DNA from: Spirodela intermedia
Lineage: Eukaryota; Streptophyta; Magnoliopsida; Alismatales; Araceae
DNA: 64,000 nt
Direction: 5' to 3'
Assembly (NCBI GenBank): GCA_902729315.2
Contig: LR746269.1
Span: 711,001 to 775,000, forward strand
Below the pieces are notes generated by a model that did not search any database, was not told the DNA's origin, and saw only the letters and a program-made list of their open reading frames with translations. Below are positions 36,176 through 49,257 of this stretch, piece after piece (positions within the stretch are counted from its first letter, which is position 1; every line of letters begins with the position of its first letter). Both the position numbers and the translations under genes were made by a program.

Positions 36176-36571
36176 GTGCGTGTTGTTCCCTCCGCTGCCG
36201 CTGCCGCTGCTGCTGCTGCTGATAGGGATTTTGCGGGTAAGCTTCTTCTGGGTCGTCTCTCCACAGATTTCGGCGCAGGTCGGGGCTCCAATCCGCCGGC
36301 GCAGAGAATCCGGAGTCGCCGCTTCTGGGCATCCAAGAAATCCCCCAAAATTCTTTGCGATTCGCTGCAAATCGGGAAATCCCCTTCGAAGCGAGCTCCA
36401 TTTCCGGGTATCCTTTCCTCTTTTCCGCGAGGATTAGGGAACCCGATTCGTGTGGTCTTTGGGGTCGCCGGGGATGAGATTTGGCAGCGGCGGCGCCCTC
36501 CATCTCCGCCGCCCGGTGAGTCCTCCAGTGGGGTCTCTGCGGTGAGCTTTGCAGGGAAAGTGGAAGAGGAG

Positions 36572-39500
36572 ATGAAGAGGGCGAGAGAGGAAGACAAGGT
36601 GGCGGGTCCTCTGTTCCCCAGGCTCCACGTCAACGACGCCGACAAAGGGGGTCCACGGGCGCCGCCGAGGAACAAGATGGCCCTCTACGAGCAGTTCAGC
36701 ATCCCTTCCCAGCGATTCTCCTCGAGCTCTTCCTCCACACTGCCGTTTCCCCCTCACCATGGGAGCAGCTTGGTCCCTTCCATCTCCTCGAGCCAGGTCA
36801 GTGGGTCTTGAGCTCATACGCCCTCTGATCTCCCCTCTTCGAATCGCAGTTTTGCCTACCAGAGATTTCCCAGTCGCCTGATTCTGCCATTTCCAGACAA
36901 AATTTCCCATTCAGGCATACGTATTAGCCGTAGCAAACCCATCTATGTTCTTGTCGGCGGCCCATGGATTCCTTACACAGCAGGGAATGGATGAATTTAC
37001 GGATGATGGAGAGAGGAACGGAGCACAAAATCATGTCTCCTACTGCCAAAAGTTTGATGCTGCTGCCTTATCCATCTCTGTTGATCTCCAGGACTTTGGG
37101 AAATCTCCTTCGGGGCCCTGTTGAAGGCCTCTTCTCCATCATCTCCACAGGTTCAAGCTGCTTTCCGCCCTTCCAGCTTCCTATGGGGGAGCGAGAATCT
37201 CTTCGTTTGCTTGGAATTAAATGCAAAAAAAATTAAATTATTACCGTTAATAGATTTCTTTTGGCAAAGAAAATAATCATAATCTGTTTCTATCGGCAGG
37301 TAGAGGAAAGAACACTTTCTAAAGTTAGAATTTTTTCTGCAAAAAAATCATCTGGGCATTCTATTTTATTGCATTAGAATAAATTCATAACACTATACAA
37401 TATGTTAGTAAATTACTCTTTGGGGTATGCTTTGCACTTTGATTAATCAGAGTCATTTTTGGCTGCAGGGTTGTGGGAATGAGAGGAGCGTGTCTTCTTC
37501 CTTCTACCTGCATCCCCACATGCCCTCTCATGCGACAGAGCGAGCTCAAGATCAAGCTTTTTCTACAGAGGGATCGCATCCAGACGCCATGAAAATGGGG
37601 TTTCAGAGGAGGCCTTCGAAGCCTGCTGCGTCCCGGGGAACGGTGAGCGGTGAGTGTAGCTCCCCGCTGCCACGTGTCATGCCCAGCGTGAGGCAATCTT
37701 CAGCGGAGAAACAGGAAGATGAGGATGATTTCCAGGTGCCGATATATGTTCAGCGTGGAGTTGACCCGAGTTCTAACAGAGACCGCCACCTGGCAGACAA
37801 AGAGTCAAACCCTTGGTCCCATTCGAGCAGCTCACATAAAAATGGACCCTCTGCCTTCAGATCCTCGGACAGAGCCCAGAATGGCTCTCCGGGTCCTCTC
37901 CAAAAGCTCGGAAAGGGCAACAATGGAGACACAAGAGAAGGTGATATCTCAGGGGAAACTAAGAGCATCGAGAGCATCCCACATCCAGTAACCAGAGGAA
38001 CTAACACCCACCCCTCTGCCTTCAGATCCTCGGACAGAGCCCAGAATGGCTCTCCGGGTCCTCTCCAAAAGCTCGGAAAGGGCAACAATGGAGACACAAG
38101 AGAAGGTGATATCTCAGGGGAAACTAAGAGCATCGAGAGCATCCCACATCCAGTAACCAGAGGAACTAACACCCACCCATCTGGCCCCTCCGTGACATCT
38201 TCCAACCCGGATCATCAAGGAGGAAAATTGAGCGAGATTGGGTCTCTTCATGGCAGGTCTTCTGTGAGGGTCCCAGCTGGTGAGGACAGAGTGGTGGGTG
38301 AAGATGCCGAGAGAAGCGGCTCATCAGGATCCCCAGCTAAGATCAGTTCATCGAGGGACGCGGCCAAAGATGGCTCCCCAAGACATGCTATCAGGACCGG
38401 CGATGTCTCTGAGACATCGATGGCGGATTCTGTAGCAGGAGCAAACATATCTCCTGACAATGTGGCCGGGGTGATCGGCCCAAAGCACTTTTGGAAAGCC
38501 AGGAGGGCCATCATCAAGTACGTATCTAGTCTGTTCATCTTTTCTTTTACCTGATTATGGAAATTCTGATATCTTCTGCGCTAGATTTTTGTGGTTTCTG
38601 CATAAAGTTTAGGTATTTATTTCCTCGCTACTCACCTTTTAGAAACAATTGATATGAGCTCTTGAAGATCGTAACATGTTAGAAGAAATTGAGTAGAATG
38701 CCGGGGCATTGCTTAACTTTTCTTGTTAGTCAATCTAAATAAAATGAATATTTTTTATTTATGATTATGCATTTATATTTATAAAATATGATTGAAAAAA
38801 GAAGATTGGGATGCTGGTGCTGTATGAATTTTTAATTGAAACAATTACTGTTTTCTTCTAATCTCTCTCCACTTTTAAATTGACGCAGAAAAAAAAAACA
38901 CAAAAAAAGGTCTTACAGTCCTGTGTAGTTGACATTTGTCACTCCCTTCTCCTTATTCGTAACCTTTTGACTTTCCCCAAGTCAAACTCCCATCCCCTTA
39001 TTTCCCCCCCCAGGGAAAATAATAAGTGGCGTTACCATGTTTTTTTTTTTTTTTTTTTGAACAATGAGATGATCTCTCACCTCCAGATTCTTTGACTTGT
39101 GCATTGGCAGTAGGCCAGGCACATAACTGCAAAAAAGTATATTCGTTTTTTTTATATATATTCAATAGTTTCAGCCCTTTTCTCTTCCAAGATAGTTACC
39201 TGAAACACTGAATTATAGCAAAATTTTCGATTGGTTATAGCTATAACCTTGCTGACTGCGATATATATGTATATATATATATCGAGAGAGAGAGAGAGAG
39301 AGAGAGTATGAACATGAAGGCTCATGTTGTTTTCCTGTGAATGATTGCAGCCAACAGAGGGTTTTTGCGTTGCAAGTATTCGAACTGCACAAGTTGATGA
39401 AAGTGAGCTGTTCTTCCTCAGATTTTCACTGTTCTAAGCCTCATGAATCTGGTGTGAAACGTGCTAAGCCAGTGGCCGTCGCTTCTCTTCTTCGCAGGTT

Positions 39501-40340
39501 CAGAAACTGCTCGCCGCATCCCCGCAGCTGCTGCTCGAAGACCCCTCCTCTTTCCACGGATCTTCGACTCTCATGGCGTCTGCGAAGGATAAACCTGCGG
39601 ACTCCTCTGTCAAAGGTGGCCAAAAACCGTTCCCCAGGGAGGAGGAGGTGGGGGAGGAGGAGGACGAACCCTCCAGGGTCAACGGCGACAATGGCGACCG
39701 GACGGAGGAGGACGACGGCAGCAACGGCAGCGGCGGCGGAGAAACCACCGCCGGCGAGCTGCACAGAGATGGGCCGCCGCCTTCTGCCCCTGCAGCTTCT
39801 GAGAGCAAACCAGGCCCATGGTTTCTCCAACTTCCCGGGAACCAGTGGCTGGTTCCGGTGATGTCGCCGACGGAGGGGCTCATCTACAAGCCCTTCGCCG
39901 GCGGCTGCCCCCCGGCCGCCGCCTTCATGGCTCCTCCTCCCGTCTACGGTGGAGACTTCACGAGCTCGCCCTACCTCGGCGGCGCCGTTCCCCCAGGTTT
40001 CATGGCGGCGCCGTACGGGCTCCCGCCGGCGACCCCCTCCGTCTCCGGTTCTATGGTCGATCAAGCGGGTTCCTTCCACTGGCGGCGACATCTCGAGCAG
40101 CGGCCGTTGACCTCCTCAAACAGGTCGAACCAGAGGAGCGAACTACAGTCGAGCACAGCCAGCAGCGCCGCCGGTGGAACTCCGCCGCTCCCGCCGGCGA
40201 TCACCCCCGTCGTTGACCCATCCCGCGGCCTGGCCCGGGTCATCAAGGTCGTTCCCCACAACCCAAAGTCAGCGTCCGAGTCGGCGGTGAGGATCTTCCA
40301 GTCCATTCAGAAGGAAAGGCAGCACTACGACCCTCTGTAG
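36572..40340 (+). CDS. ELF3: ELF3 (EARLY FLOWERING 3) clock protein
   Basis: Four exons, 36572-36796, 37469-38517, 39351-39402 and 39498-40340, give 722 residues. The N-terminus has the family hallmark [20 protein letters not shown]. Exon 2 carries [12 protein letters not shown] and ends in [15 protein letters not shown]. Exons 3-4 give [19 protein letters not shown] and [12 protein letters not shown]. The C-terminal region has [16 protein letters not shown] and ends in [23 protein letters not shown]3 is the scaffold of the evening complex with ELF4 and LUX in the nucleus and represses growth genes at night (family knowledge). Exon 2 holds an exact 165-bp in-frame duplication. A leader intron is likely (36237-36554). 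No long polyglutamine is present. Confidence 0.95.
37847..38176 (+). repeat. Exact 165-bp tandem duplication in ELF3 exon 2
   Basis: Units 37847-38011 and 38012-38176 look identical base for base. They encode two copies of a 55-residue block beginning [13 protein letters not shown] and ending TRGTNTH. The period is a multiple of three, so the frame is kept. Confidence 0.93.
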
Positions 40341-40859
40341 GAGCTCACCAGCAGGTCAGGCCTTCACATCCTGAGCTCGATCGTCGTCAGCTCCATCTGT
40401 GCTCCGAGTTTGACCAACCAATCCCCTGTAAAAATCAGATCTTCTTCAGAGCTTAGAAAACCTGTTTGTGTTCTTACCCAGCGATGAAGCATGCTGACGG
40501 CCAGAAGATTATCTGATAATAAGTCGCATAATAATAATAATAACTTATACACGGGTTATTTCCATTATTGGGTCCAAATAATTATTTGGGGTTATTTTCT
40601 GAATTTCCATTTGCGGATTATAAAAAAATGTAATGAGAAATAATTACGTCAAATTCGATTAATGTGCTTGAAGTTCAGACGTTTTCTATTACACGTGGCG
40701 ACACAAGATTGGTATACGTTGGCTTTCAGCGGTTCTCACGTGATCAACACGTGACACGGAGTGTCGAGCTAGGGTTTGCTTCTTCGTCTTCTTCTTCTTC
40801 TGCCGTCGTTCTCGCGGAAGTCTTGCAGTTCGGCGGGAAACCCTAGAAACTGATCCACC

Positions 40860-41412
<553 letters not shown>

Positions 41413-42836
41413 ACGAAGATGCATGGTTCTTCGTCAATGTAGGCGGGCGTTGACTGCTCTTCCTTCTCGGAGAATCATCAGATTTTGTCTATAATTCCCC
41501 CATTTTTACATAGAAGGAACAGCAAGTTTCGATCAATGTCTAGGAACAAATGTTCACCTTGATGAATTTCTCTTCCAACTTTCCAACTGATGAATGATCG
41601 TGTTTGATTCCCTGCTGATGAATGTCAACGGTGTCTCCAGCTCAGAATTCTTCCTGGGAGAAAAGAATCGAGAATCACTCACCCGACATAAATCCACAAA
41701 CAGATGGAACCATTTCTGCTCTTTGATTCTTTCAGCGTGTGCCCACCTTCTTCTACCTGTTTGATCGGAGTGGGTGGGTTGTGGATGTGCCAAATGTCAA
41801 CGCGTGTCGCTGTGGGATGAGCAGCTGGCATTTTTATGGCCCAGTTGAAGCTTCCCGTTGATCAGAGAGGATGGCCCGCGCAGCTGAAACGTGTTGAAAA
41901 TGTAGGATTAGAAAATGTGCGAAAGGTCAATGAATGTCGCTGACGTGATGGGCAGCTAAGGTTTTTAAGGCCTCAGTCGGAGCTTCCCGTTGTTTGGTCA
42001 GCTGAATTACGTGGTTTTTCTTCAACTACTCGCAGAAATGCCGATGCAAGAAAAGAACCGCTCTTTGGGGGGGAGGAGAGAGGGCCAAAACAAGACACGT
42101 CAACTGTTTGAGAAGCACTGTTCAATTGTCGCCGTCTTCGCCGCCGCCGCAATGGGGGGCGGATGTCAGTGGCCGTGGTCGGTGCAGGAGATGAATCAAG
42201 CTACTGCGGCGCGGTGGGGATCGTCTGGTCGCTATAGTTGAGCCGTATCATTCGTGTAGATGATCTCCTTTTCCGAGAATCCAGTCGCCCAATCGGTGAA
42301 TGGCGGCGCCGCCATTGTCCATGCTTCCCACGTGGATTGACTTAGACTACAGCGACTCTCTCTCTTTCTCCCGCATGGGTTCATTTTCTAGGTCTTGTTT
42401 CGTCAATGGGGCAGGTGAGAATCCGATTCTGTAGAACCCCACCCCCCTTCACACACTCTCTCTAGCTCTATTCTCCTGTTACAGAGGCCGAAGTTGAGAA
42501 TTTGAGAAAGCGGGGGCTTTCAGAAAACGATTGTTGGAGGCTTGCGGGAGAATCCGAATCTGTCCTGACCCATCCCATCGATGGAGATGATAAGACGTCC
42601 GTATCTCTGTAGGAGTGTTTCCAGTTGTTAGTAACCTCTATCTCTCTCTCAACCGCGGAGACGGTGGGGTACCTCGAGGAGTTCGTCTGCCTTTCCGCCC
42701 CACACCACGTGCCTTCCGCCGCCGCGTTGTCCTAAAGTATAACCCACACCTCGGCGGAGGAAACTCCCGTAGGCCGTCGTCGCCCACTTCTCCTCCCCTG
42801 CTCGTCCTCTCAGGTGAAGAAATTCCCTACCTGCGA
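41413..42836. other. Intergenic DNA with an 80-bp direct duplication
   Basis: Blocks about 41790-41870 and 41923-42003 share GTCAA.G.GTGTCGCTG, GATG.GCAGCT, GG.CC.CAGT and AGCTTCCCGTTG. They lie upstream of the amidohydrolase gene. No further gene seen; the frame at 41990-42241 looks random. Confidence 0.5.
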
Positions 42837-45800
42837 ATGGGCTCCGGCAGATGGGTCCTGCTCATGGTTTTCCTCTTCCATCTGCCCGAATCGAGAGGAG
42901 CCTTGGAGGGTAAACGTTTCAGCGTGGGATTTCTGGAGAGGGCAAAGGAGAAGGATCTCTTCGAATGGATGGTTGGGGTGAGAAGGAGAATTCATGAGAA
43001 CCCGGAGCTCGGGTACGAGGAGTTCCAGACCAGCAAGCTGATTAGAGACGAGCTTGATGCCATGGGTATCCCCTACAAGCATCCCATCGCCGTCACCGGC
43101 GTCGTCGGAGCCGTCGGCACTGGCGGCCCCCCCTTTGTGGCCCTGCGGGCCGACATGGATGCCCTCGCTGTGCAGGTTCGGATTGCTGAATCTCCTTCGA
43201 TTTCTTTTTTCTGGACCCAGTTGTGGATTTTTTCTTCTTCCCGACGGATCCCTTGCGCCTCTCTTCTTCTTCTTCTTCTTCTTCTTCTTCTTGCGATCAT
43301 ACTTCCGTTCATGGTCTTCTACCCTTTCTTCTTTTCTCTAATGGCCTGAAGATTCATCGATTCACGGGTCCTCCACGGGTTTGATTTCTCTGCCATGAGA
43401 ATTCTGCAATCGGGGGTAGTGTTACCCGTCGTCGACGAGCCCCTCTTCACCTGCAGATTCCTTGCTTCCTCTCCGGGATTCCTTCGGAAACTGCGATTCG
43501 TTTTGTTATTTATTTATCGTGGATCAACCGCAGGAGGGTCTGGAGTGGGAGCACAAGAGCAAAGTCCCGGGGAAGATGCACGCCTGCGGGCACGACGGCC
43601 ACGTGGCGATGCTGCTCGGAGCGGCAAAGCTTCTTAAAGAACAACAAGAGCATCTACAGGTTTCCGCCTCCCCTTTCTCTTGCTCTCTATAATGAATAGA
43701 TCATTCTCGTCACCATGATCTCAGGCGAGCCCCTCGCCGATCCTCCCCAGATCTCTGTGCATCTGCACCGAGGGAAAAGTTTTGGATCTCGGCTGGAGTT
43801 TCTGAGCCTGAAAATAGGAGGTTTCTTCCTCTCCCCTTCTTGTTCTGAGATGGGTTACATGGGGAATATTCTTGGAGTCCGCCCCATGGAGAAATGTTTG
43901 ACATTCTTCCTTGTTTGACCTTTTAGGGCGTCTTCCTCTCTCCATCTTTCAGTCAAATGCTAATAAATGTTTAATATGTATCTTCATTAAGTGGGGATCT
44001 TCAGGAGTCAGATCTAGAGAATGATGTGACTCGTGTTCCAACAGTTTTTTTTTTTTTTCAGGCAATTGCGACAGTTTTTTTTATGGTCTTAGTTGACATT
44101 TAGTGCCAGCTAATAACATCACTGGGTTTTATTCTTAGCCATGATGATTCTGTTCATCTAAGGTGGGAAGATGATGGCGGTCAACGGCTACAGAAAAGGA
44201 TGGATGAGGGAACTGTCTAGGGATGAGAATGCCTTTGGGGGAACGAAGAGTGCCTCTGTGTGTTGGATGAAGAGAGTGTGGGTAAGGCAGGGGGAGAAAG
44301 TCAAAGGTTGACGTTCCTAGGAGCCATCCATGGTACTCCATCAAGACAGCCGCGGATTGTAGATATCTCATACACGGATCCCCAACTTCAACGCAGCCGC
44401 GCATGTGAATAACCATCATAGAAATCCTCTGTCCTTCTTCGCAGCGGGCAATCCCCTGAGATCTCAGGTGGTGGTTGACTTTCTGTTGAATGAAGATCTT
44501 TCCCTCAATTAGAATGTAAAATCTCCAGCCTTTAGGGATTTCTTACACATGGGTCAGAGCTGACCATGGTGCTCCGGTCTGCAGATCTTTGAGGAACAAG
44601 GGTTGACTGTGCGCCACTTTTATCAGTAATCTCTTGATGCAATCCACATTCTATCATCTCAAGCCCTGGTTGTCAAAATAAAGTCAGATCAGCATGTCAA
44701 ACAGAGACCCGGATGGGTAGCTGCTCGCTGAGAGGCCCAGTACTTTCGTTAGTTGGGTGATATTGCTATGTTCTTGGTGACACTTTTCATAGATCTTGTG
44801 ATTTGGGCTTTTACAAGCCGCCATAGCCACTGGTTTCATGTCTACTTCTTGATGTAGATTGGTCAATCAAGTGCCTAGATTGTTCATACCACTGTCGTTT
44901 TTATGCCCATACCCTAATTGCTAGGGTAGTTTTTTTTTCAAGCATAGGCTCTATTTGATCTATCCAAAGTCTTTTCTGGGTAGTGGACATTGGGGTGAGG
45001 ATGGTTCGTAAAAAGACTTCCTGTTGGAAGTGCAACGAATCAGTATGAGAAGCAGTCACAAGATCACATGAAGAATTTTGGATAGTTTGGTCAACCCTAT
45101 GCGAAGTCAACTCCGTAGGCTATTATCGTCATCCCAAGACACTAACCGACCTGAATTCAGCCTACATGTGGTGCTTCTCAAATCTTTATACCATGAGCGA
45201 GTTCTTGCCCAGTTGCACGAGGTAAGAAAAAAAGGAATAGCAAATGTATGCCTTGTGGCTAGGAGCAAAGACTAGACAGAAATTGCTTTAATAAGTCAAC
45301 GGCTTGTCTAACTCGCTAACAAGCTAGCACTTGCTATTTTTGACAGCTTGGATCTCTTGTTAGCAAGAGGTTTTGGTCGTGTCAGCTTCAAATATAGGCT
45401 AATATCCGTCAGAATCACGTTCCTATTTTTGACTTGTATCCGGCAGGTGTCAACTCTTGTCAAGTCCTTGGCGGGACATTATTCGATGTGTATGTCTGGT
45501 TGACACCTCGGTTGACTTTTTGTCCTCTGGTTGCTATTATTCAATGGGTATGTTTGGTCGACACCTCGGCAGGCTTTCACATGTTCTAAGGCTCTCTGTG
45601 ACTTTTATTTATTTATCATCTTGGAAGAGAAATTGAGCCCCTGCTCTGTAGTGATCTGGTTTTCAGAATGGAAAACCATATTTGATGGAGAAAAATAATC
45701 CTGCTGGGGCTCCTCTGCTGATTAAATTTCTTTATTTTATTTTCCATTTCTTCCGGTGAAGAGACGATTTATAGCTTCATTTTCCCGCACAGATTATCAG

Positions 45801-46839
45801 AAAATGAGAACAAAAATTGTCAAAAAGGCCTAAAAATACTGCGCATCGGACCCATGCTTCATTAATATTATTAGTATTTTTAATTCCCGAATTTTTCTTT
45901 ATTCGTTCAAAATGCAGGACCTCTCTCTCTCTCTCCAAAATAATCCCCTGAATCTTTCCAAATGTGGAAAAAGTCGACGTTTTTCACTATCCATGTGAGC
46001 GACTCTATCGGGTGTGCCCGTTTCACAGCTGACCCACGGGGTCAGCCATCCAGTGCAAAACTGCCTGGATATGAGTGGAAGATGGCCGGTCAACGGGATC
46101 ACGAGATTTTTTCTAATTATCAGATGATTTGCAGCAAGATCGACGGACCCTTTTTAATGATTGAATTATTTTAATCTGCAATTGTTTCCGGGGGAGGAAA
46201 AAACAAATTGAATGAGGTTTTCTGGGTTATTTTTATTTATTTATTTATTTATTTATTTCTCTCCAAACAGGGCACTGTTCTTCTGCTCTTCCAGCCAGCC
46301 GAGGAGGGCGGAGGCGGCGCGAAGAGGATGATCGACGAGGGGGGGGTGGAGAACGTGGAGGCCATGTTCGGATGCCACCTGGACGGCTCGCTCCCAGTTG
46401 GCGTGGTGGCCTCGAGGGCGGGACCCATACTGGCCGGATGCGGCTTCTTCGAGGCCGTCATCAGCGGCAAAGGCGGCCACGCCGCCATTCCCCAGGAAAC
46501 CATCGACCCCATCCTCGCCGCCTCCAACGTCATCGTCAGCCTCCAACACCTGGTTTCTCGTGAGGCTGATCCCTTAGACTCACAGGTAGTAGTAATCCCG
46601 TAAATCTTTCTTTCTCTAGAGAGAGAGAGATGATGGTGATGATGATCTTATGGGCAAATGGAGTTGGGCAGGTGGTGACGATAGCGAAGTTCCAAGGGGG
46701 GGATGCGTTCAACGTCATCCCGGACTCGGTGACCATCGGCGGGACCTTCAGGGCCTTCTCCAAGGAGAGTTTCGCCCAGCTCCGGCAGCGGATAGAGGAG
46801 GTAACCTCACCCTTCTTCTTCTTCCCCTCTTAAAGACAA

Positions 46840-46874
<35 letters not shown>

Positions 46875-47351
46875 GTCTTCTTCTTCTTCTTCTTCTTCTT
46901 CTTCTTCTAGGGTTTCTTCCTCTTCTGATCTTGGTTGCGACGGTAGGTGATAAAGGGGCAAGCGGCGGTACAGAGGTGCAGAGCCGAGATTAACTTCAAG
47001 GCAAAAGATCTGCCCTATTATCCGGTGACGTTGAACAGCGAAGAGCTCCACGAGCGCTTCTCCAAGATTGCCGGGGAGATGATCGGCCCCCAGAATGTGA
47101 GGACCCGCTCGCTGACCATGGGATCCGAGGATTTCGCCTTCTTCTCCGAAGCCGTCCCCTCCGCCTTCTACTTCTTCGTCGGCATGAGGAACGACTCCCT
47201 GCCGCCGCCGCCGAGCCACTCCCCATTCTTCACCCTGGACGAGGCGGCGCTCCCTTACGGCGCCGCCCTCCACGCCGCCCTCGCCGCCCATTACCTCGCC
47301 GACGCCGCTGCGCCGCCGACGCCGCGTAAGGAAGCTCACGACGAGTTGTGA
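42837..47351 (+). CDS. IAA-amino acid hydrolase, ILR1-like (peptidase M20D), ER-retained
   Basis: Five exons, 42837-43175, 43534-43659, 46271-46585, 46672-46800 and 46947-47351, give 437 residues. A signal peptide covers about residues 1-22. Metal-site motifs are intact: HACGHDGH (about 129-136), QPAEE (about 163-167), the His of GCHLD (about 191), GSEDFAFF, and the late His in [10 protein letters not shown]. The last four residues are HDEL, an ER retrieval signal. These enzymes release free auxin, and in some members jasmonate, from amino-acid conjugates in the ER lumen (family knowledge). The dimerisation domain is complete. Intron 2 is 2.6 kb, far longer than the others. The ATG at 42837 is chosen because it precedes the signal peptide directly. 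Confidence 0.95.
43660..46270 (+). other. Long intron 2 of the ILR1-like gene
   Basis: No coding remnant is recognised. TTGAC-type W-box cores recur (for example near 44305, 44475, 44605 and 45500). A short duplication places TATTCgATGtGTATGT.TGGTtGACACCTCGG at about 45480 and again at about 45538. An inserted and decayed element could explain the length, but no ends are visible. Confidence 0.4.
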
Positions 47352-48871
47352 GGGATTGCCCGTTGACCGTGACCGCCTCGTTGAAGAGAAGCTCGGCTGA
47401 TCAGCTCCTCCGAGTGCGCGCTGTGGATCTCGTCGGCGCTGTTATTACTGTCCTCGTAACTGTTTGACTTAATAGACGATATTAAACAGGTTTCGTAAAT
47501 GGCTGCCATCGATGAACCGAAATAAATATGAGATTTTTAGTTTTTTTTTCCCAGATGATTGATTAGCCTGAATAATCCCGAGAGTCTGGGAGCTGGTTAC
47601 TCAGGAGCTTATCTATCTCAGAGACGCTCGTTTGACTTTCTATCTTCCAGAAAATAATGTTCCCAGATGATAAGAGCCGTTGAGATGTTGATGGTAATGA
47701 GCTGTTTCCTCTATTGGGGGGAGGGGGGTTGACCCCCTTCCGAAGGTGGGGTAGGAACCGAGCCATGACTTACAGAAGGGTTGACCCCGGGGAGTAGACC
47801 CAGCAATTTTAATGCCACGTGAGATCGTTGGACTAAATAATCATGCCTATGAAGGATAACCCAGGGTTATCCAATGTGATATGATATGCCTTCTAATGTT
47901 TCGGTTGACAGGTTTTAAAGGGCGTTCAACCCGCCACTAGAAGGCCGAGTTGGCAGCCTTCCCAGTCAACTTTCTTACTATATTTGGAATACCCGCGTGG
48001 GAACAGGAGTCGAACTCGGGGAGATTTCCCCTCGACCACCTCGTTAAGATACCCCCAAGAAGATGGGAGAGAGGTCGGACAGTGGCGAGCAAAGATTATC
48101 AGAGGAAGAAGATCTACGGTCCCCGGCAGATGAAATGTTCTTGATCGTCAAAAATGCATTCAAGTCCTCAAGAAATTTAGAGCAAAAGCACAGTCAGATG
48201 CGGATGGGGGTCAGTATGCAAAGCGAGAACAGACTAGGAGGGGATGTTCTTGAGGGAGAGAACAAAGCATAAGTGAAGAGCTGGCTATGATTACAACTCC
48301 CAAGCTATGAGGCTCCGCCATGATCCTGACATTAATCTACTTTTCCGCCTAATTCACGATCCAAAGAACCGTTCTAAGGAGAAATAATGAAGATCTGGTC
48401 TTAGCGAAGAAAATCAGTCATCACAGCCCCCGAGAGGTCCGCAGATCGATCAGAGAGGCATAATAAGAGAGATGACGATGATAGAAGGGAATCCGATCAT
48501 AATAAGAGACAACTGAAGTAGAAACTACATCGTATGAATGGACGACTATACAGAATGTAATACAATATTATAGTCACATCAGAATCATCAAATCCAAGGT
48601 ACTCGTCTCTATTTATTTCATCAAGGCACCTCAGAACCACGAGCAAACCCTAACATGGAAGGTCCCTCTTCCGGAGGAACGCCGGCGACAACCGGCACAG
48701 TAGTGGACCCAAGAAAAGACAAATGCAGAGGAAATCAAATCAATCCTACTACGATAAAATTTACGTAGGAAACACATCACGAAAAAAACACTCTCTCTAT
48801 ACGGCAGATGAGAGTGGAGCGGAGCAGAAAATCCGGCCGATCCAGACATCAGATCGGCGGGAGGACGCGAA
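47352..48871. other. Convergent intergenic DNA
   Basis: 3' flanks of the ILR1-like gene (plus) and the AG peptide gene (minus). Nothing recognisable as a gene or element. Confidence 0.45.
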
Positions 48872-49084
48872 TCATCGGTGTAGGAATCCGAGCATGAACG
48901 CTGCGCCGGCAACGAGGACCGCGACTCCAGGGGTTTGGAGGAGCGTCGCGGATCCGACTGTGGGGCTCGGGGAGGGCGCATCGGCGGCGGATGCTTCTCC
49001 GGCGAGCAAGACGGCGGAGACGACCGCCACCAGCAGGGAGATCGCCACCTCTCTAACACCAAACGCCGCCGCCGCCGCTGCCAT
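48872..49084 (-). CDS. Arabinogalactan peptide (AG peptide, GPI-anchored)
   Basis: 70 residues from the ATG at 49084; a longer frame to 49114 would begin with GTG. Residues about 1-34 form a signal peptide ending in a GEASA-like cut site. The mature core is very short, ADAPSPSPTVGS, with the Ala-Pro and Ser-Pro pairs that are hydroxylated and glycosylated in AGPs. A hydrophobic C-terminus (VAVLVAGAAFMLGFL) fits a GPI-attachment signal. Such peptides sit at the outer face of the plasma membrane (family knowledge). A TATA box at 49250-49257 supports expression. Confidence 0.75.
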   Translation of the reverse strand: MAAAAAAFGVREVAISLLVAVVSAVLLAGEASAADAPSPSPTVGSATLLQTPGVAVLVAGAAFMLGFLHR

Positions 49085-49249
49085 CTCCGCTCCTCTACCG
49101 GAGCTTGCCTTCACCTCACAAGCGTCAGGAATGCCGAAGGTCCGGCGGCCACAGAGAGCGAGAGAGAGTAGGGTTTCGAGAAGATATCTGCCTGAGTTTA
49201 TACCGGCAGAGGGAGGGGGGGGGGGGAGAGAGACAAGGCCAGGATGAAC

Positions 49250-49257
49250 TTTTTATA
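49250..49257 (-). promoter_or_regulatory. TATA box of the AG peptide gene
   Basis: The minus strand reads TATAAAAA about 165 bp before the ATG. A short GA-rich leader follows. Confidence 0.6.

Noticed and set aside
36160-36675. Antisense frames over the ELF3 leader
   Set aside because: Low-complexity shadows of a GC-rich leader, with no family match.
37750-38205. 151-codon antisense frame over the ELF3 duplication
   Set aside because: It is the mirror of the ELF3 coding repeat and is duplicated only because the exon is.
39441-40091. Long antisense frame (216 codons) over the last ELF3 exon
   Set aside because: A GC-rich shadow of a confident coding exon.
46830-47339. Antisense frame over the last ILR1-like exon
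   Set aside because: Shadow of a coding exon plus simple repeats.
49085-49114. N-terminal extension of the AG peptide
   Set aside because: The longer frame starts with GTG; the first ATG is at 49084, directly before the signal peptide.
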